Of a stretch of 64,000 bases of DNA, positions 9,278-18,063 are shown one piece after another. The first letter of the stretch is position 1; each line of letters begins with the position of its first letter. The stretch is from assembly GCA_036267955.1 (NCBI GenBank), contig DATAVB010000036.1:1-64000 (forward strand). The letters run 5' to 3'. This stretch comes from DATAVB01 sp036267955. Lineage in GTDB: Bacteria > Actinomycetota > Actinomycetes > Mycobacteriales > QHCD01. The position numbers and the translations under genes are program-made. The notes beneath the pieces were generated by a model that was not told where the DNA came from, did no database searches, and saw only the letters and a list, made by a program, of their open reading frames with translations.

Positions 9278-10216
9278 TCAGATCAGATTCTTTGATTTCA
9301 GGTAATCCGATGCGACCACACCGGGCTTCTGCTGTCCCTGGTCGACCTTCTGGTTCAGCTGGGCCAGGTCCTCTGTGGTCAGCGTCGAGGTGAGCTTGTT
9401 CAACGCCTTCTCAATATCCGGGGTGAGTTTCTTGGTATTGACGATCGGCACCAGATAGTCGGCGTTCTGCAGCTTCTTGTCGTCCTTGAGCGTCTTCAGC
9501 CCGGCCGAGTCCACAGTGGCGTCGGTGGTCAGCACCAGCGCCAACTGGTCGGCGCCCTTGGCGACGGCCTGCTTGCTCTGCGCCGTATCCACGCCCAGCG
9601 GGTCGATGCTGGTGATGTTGATGCCGTAAACGCTCTTCAGACCGGGCACGCAGAACGGCCGGGTCTTGCACTCCGGGCCGGCCGCCAGCTTCAGCGGCTT
9701 GCCCAGCTTGCCCAGGTCGGACAGGGTCTCGAGCTTGTACTGTGCGGCGAACTTCTTGCTCACCGCGAAGGCGTTCTGGTCGACGGCCTTACCCGGCTTC
9801 AGCGGGGTCAGGCCCTTTTTCGCGGCCAGCGTCTTCAGGGCCGCATAGGCCTTGTCGAGGTCCGGCGACGCGACCGAGGCCGCCTTCGGGCCGTTGATCT
9901 CGACGTTCAGCTCGTCGGCGTAGGTCGCTACGTACGCCGGAATGACCGCGATACCGCCCTTTTCCAGGTCACCCTGCGAGATCTCGGTCGACTTCACCGA
10001 GGTCTCCTTGGTCTTGTATCCCGCCTTGGTGAGCACATCGGCGAACATGTTGGCCATAACCTGGCTCTCGGTGAACCCGGCATCGGCGATCGTGAGGCTG
10101 CCCTTGCTGCCCTTGTTACGGTCGACGCCGCCGCTGTTCTCGCTCGCCGTCCCACCGCAGCCGGCCACCCCGAGCAGCACGCTCGCCGTGGCGGCGGCGG
10201 TGACGAGCACGCGCAT
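9278..10216 (-). CDS. Glycine betaine/choline-type ABC transporter substrate-binding lipoprotein
   Basis: Extracytoplasmic binding protein of the OpuAC/OsmF family, feeding a quaternary-amine osmolyte importer. The N-terminus MRVLVTAAATASVLLGVAGC is a lipoprotein signal with lipobox VAGC. The mature part begins SLTIADAGFTESQVMANMF, typical of the family. ATG 10216 is used; an in-frame GTG at 10225 has the better spaced GGAAAG and would add three residues. It lies 119 bases downstream of a permease on the same strand and is closed by a strong terminator. Whether glycine betaine, choline or carnitine is bound cannot be told. Confidence 0.92.
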   Translation of the reverse strand: MRVLVTAAATASVLLGVAGCGGTASENSGGVDRNKGSKGSLTIADAGFTESQVMANMFADVLTKAGYKTKETSVKSTEISQGDLEKGGIAVIPAYVATYADELNVEINGPKAASVASPDLDKAYAALKTLAAKKGLTPLKPGKAVDQNAFAVSKKFAAQYKLETLSDLGKLGKPLKLAAGPECKTRPFCVPGLKSVYGINITSIDPLGVDTAQSKQAVAKGADQLALVLTTDATVDSAGLKTLKDDKKLQNADYLVPIVNTKKLTPDIEKALNKLTSTLTTEDLAQLNQKVDQGQQKPGVVASDYLKSKNLI

Positions 10217-10335
10217 GTGACGCACTGTCTTTCCACCCGCCCTTTTGTGTCCCGCGCCCGGAGGCACGCGTGTCCTGGCGGGCACCGTTGACCCGCGAGC
10301 CCATACGGTCCCCCAGCGCGCCGGAGAACGCAAAC

Positions 10336-11061
10336 TCACTCAGCCATACCGGCTTCGGCCTCGACCCGGGCCGGGGAATGCGCCCTGGCGGCGCGACCGG
10401 CCCGGCGCACCGGATCGACCCGACGCTGCAACAGGACGAACAGCCCCTCGAACAGCAACGCGAGCACGCCGACCAGCACGGCGCCACCGGTGTACTCACC
10501 CGGATCGTTGTTGTTGAAGCCGTCCACCACGAACCGGCCGAGCCCGCCGACCCCGATCAGCGCGGCCACTGTGGTGGTGGCCACAACCTGCACGACGGCG
10601 ACCCGCAGGCCGTCCATGATCAGCGGCATCGCCAGCGGGATCTCCACCTTGCGCAGCACCTGACCGCCGGTCATTCCCATCCCCCGGGCGGCCTCCCGGG
10701 CCCGCTCGTCGACCTCGCGGACGCCGACGTACGTGTTGGTCAGCAACGGTGGCAGGGCGAACGCCACCAGCGAGATCAGTGTCTCCAGCGTCCGGTGGAA
10801 GACGCCGAGCGCCACGAACAGGAGCACCAGCAGGGCGTACGTCGGGATCGCCCGGCCGACGTTGCTGATGTTGATCGCCAGAACGCCGCCGCGGCCGATG
10901 TGCCCGAGCCACAACCCGATCGGGATCGCGATGAGCACCGCCACCACCACCGCGATGGCGGTCAGCTCCAGGTGGGTGCCCAGCCGGGCCGGGATGCCGG
11001 TGTCCCCGCGCCAGTTGGCGCCGTCGGAGAGCCAGTTGCCCAGGTCGGAGAAGAGGTTCAT
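10336..11061 (-). CDS. Glycine betaine/choline-type ABC transporter permease (second)
   Basis: Inner-membrane permease of 241 residues with about five to six helices. The EAA cytoplasmic loop that contacts the ATPase reads EAARGMGMTGGQVLRKVEIP. ATG 11061 overlaps the preceding permease stop as ATGA, indicating translational coupling; an upstream ATG in the frame lies inside the neighbour. The C-terminus is an Arg/Ala-rich cytoplasmic tail. It pairs with the upstream permease as an OpuCB/OpuCD-like heterodimer. Confidence 0.93.
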   Translation of the reverse strand: MNLFSDLGNWLSDGANWRGDTGIPARLGTHLELTAIAVVVAVLIAIPIGLWLGHIGRGGVLAINISNVGRAIPTYALLVLLFVALGVFHRTLETLISLVAFALPPLLTNTYVGVREVDERAREAARGMGMTGGQVLRKVEIPLAMPLIMDGLRVAVVQVVATTTVAALIGVGGLGRFVVDGFNNNDPGEYTGGAVLVGVLALLFEGLFVLLQRRVDPVRRAGRAARAHSPARVEAEAGMAE

Positions 11062-11750
11062 CGGGCGCCGGCCTTTCGCCGCCATGGAGTGAGTAGTCGC
11101 TGGATCCCCACCAGGACAAGGTCAGCGACCAGAGCGAGCAGCACGCAGAGCACCGCCGCGGTCAATGCCTCGAAGCGGTAGGACTTGGCGAACGCGTCGT
11201 CGAGCAGGTTGCCGAACCCGCCGTGGTCGACCACGACGCCGAGAGTGACCAGTGCGACCGTCGAGACGGTGGCGACCCGCAGCCCGGCCATGATCGTCGG
11301 CAGCGCCAGCGGCAGCTCGACCTTGAACAGCAGCCGGGCCGGCCCGAATCCCATCCCCCGGGCCGCTTCGACGGCGTCGGCCGGAACGCCGCGCAGGCCG
11401 GTGACGAAGGCCCGCACCAGGATCACCAGCGAATAAATGACCAGCCCGATCAGCACCGCCAGCCGGGACTGCTCCAACCCGACAATGGGCACCAGGATCG
11501 CCAATAACGCCAGGGAAGGGATCGTGTAGAGGAACGACGAACCGCCCAGGATCAGGCCCTCCAGCCACCGTGTCTTACGGGCGAGCAGCGCCAGTCCGAA
11601 CGCGACAACCAGACCAATCAACACCCCACCGACGGTCAGCGAGACGTGCTCCTGGAATGCGAGAACGATGTCATGGGAGCGGTCCGTGATGTACTTACGG
11701 CAGAACCAGCTGGTCGCCGGGCAGAGGCCGGGCGTCGGAACGGGAGCCAT
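11058..11750 (-). CDS. Glycine betaine/choline-type ABC transporter permease (first)
   Basis: Permease of about 230 residues with the EAA loop EAARGMGFGPARLLFKVELP. Family similarity begins near FCRKYITDRSHDI, with no ATG, GTG or TTG close to it; the only reasonable in-frame start is ATG 11750, which adds about 18 residues and has a poor ribosome site. That start overlaps the first ATG of the divergent ATPase gene on the opposite strand, so promoters for each must lie inside the other gene. The start should be treated as unsure. Confidence 0.85.
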   Translation of the reverse strand: MAPVPTPGLCPATSWFCRKYITDRSHDIVLAFQEHVSLTVGGVLIGLVVAFGLALLARKTRWLEGLILGGSSFLYTIPSLALLAILVPIVGLEQSRLAVLIGLVIYSLVILVRAFVTGLRGVPADAVEAARGMGFGPARLLFKVELPLALPTIMAGLRVATVSTVALVTLGVVVDHGGFGNLLDDAFAKSYRFEALTAAVLCVLLALVADLVLVGIQRLLTPWRRKAGAR

Positions 11751-11754
11751 GAAG

Positions 11755-12906
11755 ATGGACGCTACCGCGCAACCGACCATTCGTCTCGATGGCGTGAGCA
11801 AGCGGTACGCCGACAGCAGGCCGGCGGTCAACGAGCTGTCCCTGGACATCGCCACCGGCGAGTTGGTCATGCTGATCGGCCCGTCCGGCTGTGGCAAGAC
11901 CACCACGATGAAGATGATCAACCGGTTGGTCGAGCCCAGCGGCGGCCGGATCATCCTGGAGGGTGACGACGTCACCAAGGTCGACCCGGTCCAGTTGCGC
12001 CGGCGGATCGGCTACGTCATCCAGCAGATCGGCCTCTTCCCACACCAAACCGTGCTGGACAACGTCACCACCGTGCCGACCCTGCTCGGCTGGGACAAGA
12101 AAAAGGCCCGTAGCAAAGGGAAAGAGCTGCTGGAGCTGGTCGGCCTCGACCCGGACACGTACGGCTCGCGCTATCCCGCCCAGCTCTCCGGCGGTCAGCA
12201 GCAGCGGGTCGGGGTGGCCCGGGCGTTGGCCGCCGATCCGCCGGTACTGCTGATGGACGAGCCGTTCGGCGCTGTCGACCCGATCGCCCGGGACCGGCTG
12301 CAGAGCGAATTCCTGCGGTTGCAGGAGGAGGTCCGCAAGACGATCGTCTTCGTCACCCACGACGTGGAGGAGGCGGTCCGGCTCGGCGATCGGATCGCGG
12401 TGCTGTCCGAGGGCGGAAAGCTCGAGCAGTACGCCGATCCGGCCACCCTGCTGGGTGCGCCGGCCAACGATTTCGTGGCCGACTTCGTGGGTTCGGACCG
12501 GGGCCTGAAACGGCTCGCCGTCACCGACATCGACCCGGCCGATCTGGAGAAGCCGGCGGTCGTACACCTGGACGACACCCTGGCGCAGGCCCGGCAGTCA
12601 CTCACCGAGGCCGGCACCCGGTGGGCCGTCGTCCTGTCCGCCGGCGACGAGCTGCGCGGCTGGCTCTCGGCCGAGCGGGCCGCCGGGGACGGCACCGTCG
12701 CCGACCGGGTCCGCCGGATGCAGGCCTGGGTGCCGTCGGATTCGACGCTGAAGAACGCCTTCTCGGTGATGCTGCAGCAGGACGCCGGCTGGGTCGCGGT
12801 GCTCGACGGGTCCACGTTCCTCGGGGTGCTCACCCCGGAGTCGCTGCATGCCGCGCTACGCCGCTCGATCGACGACTCGACCCCGGAGACTGCCGGCGCC
12901 GTCTAG
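11755..12906 (+). CDS. Glycine betaine/choline-type ABC transporter ATPase with CBS domains
   Basis: ATPase of 383 residues energising the two permeases to its left. Walker A is GPSGCGKTTTMKMI, the signature is LSGGQQQRVGVARAL, Walker B is VLLMDEPFGAVDP and the switch His lies in VTHDVEEA. After residue 250 come two CBS motifs (around DTLAQARQSLTEAG and DSTLKNAFSVMLQQ), which in OpuA sense ionic strength or nucleotide. ATG 11755 has GGGAG eight bases upstream; ATG 11749 is an alternative. Divergent orientation from permeases and binding protein is unusual for this operon type. Confidence 0.95.
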   Translation: MDATAQPTIRLDGVSKRYADSRPAVNELSLDIATGELVMLIGPSGCGKTTTMKMINRLVEPSGGRIILEGDDVTKVDPVQLRRRIGYVIQQIGLFPHQTVLDNVTTVPTLLGWDKKKARSKGKELLELVGLDPDTYGSRYPAQLSGGQQQRVGVARALAADPPVLLMDEPFGAVDPIARDRLQSEFLRLQEEVRKTIVFVTHDVEEAVRLGDRIAVLSEGGKLEQYADPATLLGAPANDFVADFVGSDRGLKRLAVTDIDPADLEKPAVVHLDDTLAQARQSLTEAGTRWAVVLSAGDELRGWLSAERAAGDGTVADRVRRMQAWVPSDSTLKNAFSVMLQQDAGWVAVLDGSTFLGVLTPESLHAALRRSIDDSTPETAGAV

Positions 12907-12918
12907 CGGCCGGCTCAG

Positions 12919-13404
12919 CTAGTTGCCGGAATCCTCGCCGCTGCGCACGTCCTCGCGGGAGCCCTCCGGCTCATCCGGTGTCCGGCAGCAGTACTCCAGC
13001 CACAGCGCGGCCGCGACCAGACAGGCCGCCCCGATCGCTCCCACCACGCCGACGAGCGTGTCGCCGCGGGCCGCCTCGATGGTGTCCCGGTGCGGAAGGA
13101 CGTAGCCGAGCAGGCCGGCCCACGCTCCCAGCATCACGGCGCCCACGATGGCGCTGGCCTTGGCCAGCGCCACACTCCGCGCCGCCACCAGCGGGTCGAG
13201 CAGGGCCGCCCCCCGGCGCCGTTGGATCCGGGCCCGCAACTGAAACCCGGAGATCGCTTCGGCGATCGCCAGGATCGGCAGCGACAGCGGAACGAACCAG
13301 CTCAGCTTCGGCAGGCTGCCGTAGAAACTGTTGACCAGCAGCCAGGAAACGACACCGGCGGCCGCGAGGTAGAGCAGCAGATCGCGTACTCGGGTGGCGC
13401 GCAT
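12919..13404 (-). CDS. DUF3180 membrane protein
   Basis: 161-residue protein with four predicted helices (about 10-27, 35-52, 80-100, 115-135) and a charged C-terminal tail. DUF3180 genes are regularly found directly after folK in actinobacteria; here the start overlaps the folK stop by one base (TGATG). Function unknown; no catalytic motif is seen. Coupling suggests co-expression with folate synthesis rather than a proven role in it. Confidence 0.9.
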   Translation of the reverse strand: MRATRVRDLLLYLAAAGVVSWLLVNSFYGSLPKLSWFVPLSLPILAIAEAISGFQLRARIQRRRGAALLDPLVAARSVALAKASAIVGAVMLGAWAGLLGYVLPHRDTIEAARGDTLVGVVGAIGAACLVAAALWLEYCCRTPDEPEGSREDVRSGEDSGN

Positions 13405-13883
13405 CAGGTCAGCTCCAGTCCGGTCCGCGTGACGTCCGCGAGGTCGACCTGCCGCAACAACTCACGTATCGGACCGTACCCCGGCAGTTCGGCGTCCGGC
13501 TCGATGTCATGCCACGGAACCAGTACGAATGCCCGCTGGTGCGCGCGCGGATGCGGCAGGGTCAGCTCCGGGTCGGCGCTGGTGAGGCCGTCCACCGCGA
13601 TGACGTCGACGTCCAGCGTCCGCGGCCCCCACCGGACCTCCCGGGTGCGGTCCGCGGCCTGTTCCAGCTCGTGGGCCCGGTAGAGCCATGCCTTGGGGTC
13701 CAGCTCGCCGGCGACGATCAGTACGGCGTTGAGGAAGTCGTCCTGTTCGATCCCGCCCCACGGCGCCGTCCGGTAGACCGGGGAGACCGCGACGAGCTCC
13801 GACCGCAGACCGTCCACAGTGGACTGAAGCTGGGCGAGCCGGTCGCCGAGGTTGGAACCGATGGACAGCACGGCCCTGCTCAT
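13404..13883 (-). CDS. folK: 2-amino-4-hydroxy-6-hydroxymethyldihydropteridine pyrophosphokinase
   Basis: Transfers pyrophosphate from ATP to hydroxymethyl-dihydropterin, making the substrate of FolP. 159 residues, normal length. Signatures: LSIGSNLGDRLAQL at the N-terminus, VYRTAPWGG, DFLNAV, and the metal-binding GPRTLDVDVI followed by LPHPRAHQRAFVL. Start overlaps the folB stop (ATGA). Confidence 0.97.
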   Translation of the reverse strand: MSRAVLSIGSNLGDRLAQLQSTVDGLRSELVAVSPVYRTAPWGGIEQDDFLNAVLIVAGELDPKAWLYRAHELEQAADRTREVRWGPRTLDVDVIAVDGLTSADPELTLPHPRAHQRAFVLVPWHDIEPDAELPGYGPIRELLRQVDLADVTRTGLELT

Positions 13884-14269
13884 ATCGGCACGATCCTGCC
13901 CTCGGGCCTGGACCGGTCCGCGCGCACGGTCACCGAGACGTCGGCGAAGGTCCGCGGGATCGGCGCGGATGGCTTGTGCAGCGTCACTTCAGCGGCGCGG
14001 ACCCGCTTGTCGCGCAGGCAGACCGCGAGCAGCCGGTGCGCCACCGTCTCGATCAGGTTGCACGGGTCGCCCTCGATCACCTCGGCCAGCCCCTCGGCGA
14101 GCGCACCGTAATCGACCGTGTCGGCCAGCTCGTCGGTGGCCGCCGCGGTGGAGGTGTCCAGGGTGAGGATGGCGTCGACGACGAAGTCCTGGCCGTCCCG
14201 GCGCTCGTGCTCGAAGACGCCGTGGTGACCGCGCACCCGCAGCCCGGTGAGCTCGATCCGGCCGTTCAT
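13880..14269 (-). CDS. folB: Dihydroneopterin aldolase
   Basis: Cleaves dihydroneopterin to hydroxymethyl-dihydropterin and glycolaldehyde. 129 residues. The substrate-binding Glu is in HHGVFEHERRDGQ and the catalytic Lys in TLHKPSAPIP. Overlaps folP upstream and folK downstream by four bases each, so the three are translationally coupled in pathway order. Confidence 0.97.
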   Translation of the reverse strand: MNGRIELTGLRVRGHHGVFEHERRDGQDFVVDAILTLDTSTAAATDELADTVDYGALAEGLAEVIEGDPCNLIETVAHRLLAVCLRDKRVRAAEVTLHKPSAPIPRTFADVSVTVRADRSRPEGRIVPI

Positions 14270-15132
14270 CTGGCGTCCCGGACCGCGGCGGCAACCCGTA
14301 CCGCGTCGGCGGTGGGGCGGACCCGGTGCACCCGCACGCCCCAGGCGCCCTGCGCGGCGGCGTACATGGACAGCGCCGTGGTCGCGTCCTCGCGCAGGTC
14401 GGCCGGCCGGGGCTGGCCCTCGGGGTCGGCCAGCAGCCGGCCCAGGAAGGACTTGCGGGATGCGCCCACCAGTACCGGGAAACCCAGCTCGGTAAGGGAA
14501 TCCAGGTGCGCGAGCAGCGCCCAGTCGTGCTCGGCCACCTTGGCGAAGCCCAGCCCGGGGTCGATGGCGATCCGGGCCGAGTCCACGCCGGCGACCAGCG
14601 CCGCATCGATCCGGTCGGACAGCTCGCGGCGAACCTCAGCGACGACGTCGGTGTAGTGCGCGAGCCGCGCCATCTCCTTGCTGTGCCCGCGCCAGTGCAT
14701 CATGATCCACGGCACCTCGGCTCCGGCCACGACGCCGGCCATGTCCTTGTCGGCCAGGCCGCCGCTGACGTCGTTGACCACCCCGACCCCGGCCTCGATG
14801 GCCGCGGCTGCGACCGCGGCCCGGCTGGTGTCCACCGACAGCGGCACGCCAGCGCCGGCCAGTTCGGTGATCACCGGCATGACCCGCCGGATCTCCTCCT
14901 CCGCCGGCACCCGCTCGGCGCCCGGCCGGGTCGACTCGCCGCCGACCTCGACCAGGTCGGCCCCCTCGTCCCGCAGCTCGATGCCATGCGCGACCGCGTC
15001 GTCGAGGTCGGCGAACCGGCCGCCATCGGAGAACGAGTCCGGGGTGACATTGAGAACGCCGATAACCACACACCGTTCGGGCCGGGGCAGCCGGTGTGGC
15101 GCCGGCCCGGTCGGTCGAGGCGAGCCGGTCAC
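14266..15132 (-). CDS. folP: Dihydropteroate synthase
   Basis: Condenses the pterin pyrophosphate with p-aminobenzoate; target of sulfonamides. 288-residue TIM barrel. Signatures GVLNVTPDSFSDGG near residue 25, DLVEVGGESTRPGA, SVDTSRAAV, and DPGLGFAKVAEHDW are intact. GTG start at 15132, two bases after the folE stop codon. Confidence 0.97.
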   Translation of the reverse strand: MTGSPRPTGPAPHRLPRPERCVVIGVLNVTPDSFSDGGRFADLDDAVAHGIELRDEGADLVEVGGESTRPGAERVPAEEEIRRVMPVITELAGAGVPLSVDTSRAAVAAAAIEAGVGVVNDVSGGLADKDMAGVVAGAEVPWIMMHWRGHSKEMARLAHYTDVVAEVRRELSDRIDAALVAGVDSARIAIDPGLGFAKVAEHDWALLAHLDSLTELGFPVLVGASRKSFLGRLLADPEGQPRPADLREDATTALSMYAAAQGAWGVRVHRVRPTADAVRVAAAVRDAR

Positions 15133-15134
15133 GG

Positions 15135-15707
15135 TCAGCCTCCGATGATGAGGCTCATCGCCTCGGCCCGGGTCGACGCCGAGGTCTGGAACCCGCCGCG
15201 CACGGCTGAGGTGACGGTCCGGGCGCCGGGCTTGCGTACGCCGCGCATCGACATGCAGAGGTGCTCGGCCTCGATCACCACGATCACCCCGCGCGGGGTG
15301 AGCCGACTCATCAGCGCGTCGGCGATCTGGCTGGTCAGCCGCTCCTGCACCTGGGGGCGCTTGGCGTAGAGATCGACCAGCCGCGCCAGCTTTGACAAAC
15401 CGGTGATCTGCCCGTCGATGTTGGGGATGTACCCGACGTGCGCCACCCCGTGGAACGGGACGAGGTGGTGTTCGCAGGTCGAGTACAGCTCGATGTCCTT
15501 GACCAGCACCATCTCTTCGTGGCCCTCGTCGAAGACCGTCTTCAGCACGTCCGCGGGCTCGGTGTAGAGCCCGGCGAACTGCTCCGCGTAGGCCCGGGCG
15601 ACCCGTTCCGGGGTGCTCTTCAGGCCCTCCCGGTCCGGGTCCTCACCGATTGCTTCGAGCAGTTCCCGAACGGCGGCCTCGACCCGCGGACCGTCGAACC
15701 GGCTCAC
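15135..15707 (-). CDS. folE: GTP cyclohydrolase I
   Basis: First folate step, GTP to dihydroneopterin triphosphate. GTG 15707 overlaps the ftsH stop as GTGA, giving 190 residues; an ATG 42 bases upstream lies inside ftsH. Zinc ligands are visible: Cys and His in YSTCEHHLVPFHG and Cys in EAEHLCMSMRG. The family hallmark ITGLSKLARLVDLYAKRPQ is present. Confidence 0.97.
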   Translation of the reverse strand: MSRFDGPRVEAAVRELLEAIGEDPDREGLKSTPERVARAYAEQFAGLYTEPADVLKTVFDEGHEEMVLVKDIELYSTCEHHLVPFHGVAHVGYIPNIDGQITGLSKLARLVDLYAKRPQVQERLTSQIADALMSRLTPRGVIVVIEAEHLCMSMRGVRKPGARTVTSAVRGGFQTSASTRAEAMSLIIGG

Positions 15708-17833
15708 GCTCCCGAATCCCGATTGGTGTCGTCCTCCGGCGGCCGCCACGGCTCAGTGCCCTGCCACGGTGTGGGCTGCCAACCTCCGGTCGAGGATCCG
15801 GTGGAGCCCTCGGGCACCGACGAGTCCTGCGGGCGCGGGTAGGGCGAGGGGCGCTGGGACGGCGACTGAGCCGAGCCGTCGCCGTTGGGTCCACCCAGGG
15901 CCGGGGCGCTCCCGACCCCGGCGCCGTTGAGCTGGCGGGGGGTGTCGATCGGCGGGATGTCGGACGGGGTCCGCTTGCCGAAGCTGGTGTAGCGGTTGTG
16001 CGGTGGCCGCTTCTTCACGGCGGCGAAGATCCGCTCCATGTCGTTCTTGTCCAGCGTCTCCTTCTCCATGATCTCCACGACCATCGCGTCCAGGACGTCG
16101 CGGTACTGGACCAGGATCTCCCACGCCTCGTCGTGCGCGCCCTCGATCAGGGTGCGCACCTCCTCATCGATGCTCGCGGCGATCTCGTCGGAGTAGTCCC
16201 GCTGGTGGCCGTAGTCGCGGCCCATGAACGGCTCGGCGTCGCCGGTGCCGTACTTCACGGCGCCGAGCTTGGCGCTCATGCCGTAGTCGGTGACCATCGA
16301 CCGGGCGATCGCGGTCGCCTTCTCGATGTCGTTGCTGGCCCCGGTGGTCGGCTCGTGGAAGACCAGCTCCTCGGCGGCCCGCCCACCGAGAGCGAACGCC
16401 AGCTGGTCGATCATCTCCGAGCGGGCCATGGTGTAACGGTCCTCGGTCGGCAGCGGCAGCGTGTGCCCGCCGGACCGGCCGCGGGCCAGAATCGTGACCT
16501 TGTAGACCGGGTCGGCGTTGGGCAGCGCCCAACCGACCAGCGCATGCCCACCCTCGTGGTACGCGGTGAGTTTCTTCTCCTTGTCGCTGATCACCCGGCT
16601 CTTGCGTTCCGGGCCGAGGGTGACGCGGTCGATCGCCTCTTCCAGCACGGCGCCGTTGATCCGCTGCTCGTTGGCGCGCGCGGTGAGCAGGGCGCCCTCG
16701 TTGATCACGTTGGCCAAGTCGGCGCCGGTGAAGCCGGGGGTCCGCCGGGCCACGTCGTCCAGCTCGACATCCGCGGCGAACGGCTTGCCCTTGGCGTGCA
16801 CCCGCAGGATCGCCTTGCGGCCGGCCAGGTCGGGTCGGTCCACGGTGATCTGCCGGTCGAACCGGCCGGGCCGCAGCAGGGCCGGGTCGAGGATGTCGGG
16901 ACGGTTGGTGGCGGCGATCAGGATGACGCCGCCCTTGACGTCGAAGCCGTCCATCTCGACGAGCAACTGGTTCAGCGTCTGCTCGCGCTCGTCGTGCCCG
17001 CCGCCCATGCCGGCGCCGCGGTGCCGACCGACGGCGTCGATCTCGTCCACGAAGACGATGGCCGGGGCGTTGGCCTTGGCCTGCTCGAAGAGGTCACGGA
17101 CCCGGGAGGCACCGACACCGACGAACATCTCGACGAAGTCCGAACCGGAAATTGAGTAGAACGGCACTCCGGCCTCGCCGGCGACCGCACGGGCCAACAG
17201 CGTCTTGCCGGTGCCGGGCGGGCCGTAGAGCAGCACACCCTTGGGGATCTTGGCGCCGATGGCCTGGAATTTCGCCGGATTCTCCAGGAATTCCTTGATT
17301 TCCTGGAGCTCCTCGATCGCCTCGTCGGCGCCGGCCACATCGGCGAACGTCGTTTTCGGGGTGTCCTTGCTGACCAACTTGGCCTTGGACTTTCCGAAGT
17401 TCATCACCCGGCTGCCGCCGCCCTGCATCTGACTCATCAGGAAAAACAGCAGGAATCCGATGAGCAGGAAAGGAACAACACTGATCAGCAGTTGGACGAA
17501 GACGCTGGTGCCGCCGACGTGCGTGTTGTAGTCGATGTTGCTCTTGTTCGACTGCAGCAGCCCGAAGATGCGGCCGGAGGCGTCGGCCGGGTAGGTGGTG
17601 TGGATCTTCTTGTCGCCACCGACCGCCTTTTTCAGGTCGATGTCGAGCGACTGATCCTTGTCGTTGATCGTCGCCTTCTGCACATTTCCAGTGGTGATCG
17701 CGGTGATCGCCTTGGACGTGTCGACGTTGGTGTAGCCGCCGTTGCCGCGGACCAGCGGATTGAGGATCAGCAGCACAATTACCGCCACCGGGATCCAGAA
17801 CCAGGGTGACCGGAGAACTCTCTTACCGTTCAT
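15704..17833 (-). CDS. ftsH: ATP-dependent zinc metalloprotease FtsH
   Basis: Membrane-bound AAA+ protease for quality control. 709 residues: helix 1 at about 12-28, a periplasmic/extracytoplasmic domain, helix 2 at about 130-150, then the AAA+ module (Walker A GPPGTGKTLLARAVAG, Walker B FVDEIDAVG, SRH arginines in PALLRPGRFDR) and the M41 peptidase with zinc motif HEGGHALVG. The C-terminal 80 residues are Pro/Gly/Ser-rich and disordered, as in other actinobacteria. Start ATG 17833 has a weak ribosome site. It is translationally coupled to folE. Confidence 0.98.
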   Translation of the reverse strand: MNGKRVLRSPWFWIPVAVIVLLILNPLVRGNGGYTNVDTSKAITAITTGNVQKATINDKDQSLDIDLKKAVGGDKKIHTTYPADASGRIFGLLQSNKSNIDYNTHVGGTSVFVQLLISVVPFLLIGFLLFFLMSQMQGGGSRVMNFGKSKAKLVSKDTPKTTFADVAGADEAIEELQEIKEFLENPAKFQAIGAKIPKGVLLYGPPGTGKTLLARAVAGEAGVPFYSISGSDFVEMFVGVGASRVRDLFEQAKANAPAIVFVDEIDAVGRHRGAGMGGGHDEREQTLNQLLVEMDGFDVKGGVILIAATNRPDILDPALLRPGRFDRQITVDRPDLAGRKAILRVHAKGKPFAADVELDDVARRTPGFTGADLANVINEGALLTARANEQRINGAVLEEAIDRVTLGPERKSRVISDKEKKLTAYHEGGHALVGWALPNADPVYKVTILARGRSGGHTLPLPTEDRYTMARSEMIDQLAFALGGRAAEELVFHEPTTGASNDIEKATAIARSMVTDYGMSAKLGAVKYGTGDAEPFMGRDYGHQRDYSDEIAASIDEEVRTLIEGAHDEAWEILVQYRDVLDAMVVEIMEKETLDKNDMERIFAAVKKRPPHNRYTSFGKRTPSDIPPIDTPRQLNGAGVGSAPALGGPNGDGSAQSPSQRPSPYPRPQDSSVPEGSTGSSTGGWQPTPWQGTEPWRPPEDDTNRDSGA

Positions 17834-18063
17834 ATATGTCTGCCGGGGTCTCGATTAAGAGCCCCGTCCCTCCTGCCGTCCCGTGCGCGTCCAGTATCGT
17901 CTTCGCCGGCCGCCGCGTGATGGAAAAATGCCCGAATTCGGCGTCATCCCGGTAACAGGACGGTACACCGAGGACCCATCTGGCGCAGTGCCCACCCGTT
18001 GGCTCCACCCGCCCCAACGAGGGGCCCCCGCCCGGTGTTCCGGAGCAGGTGGTGAGGTGTGGC

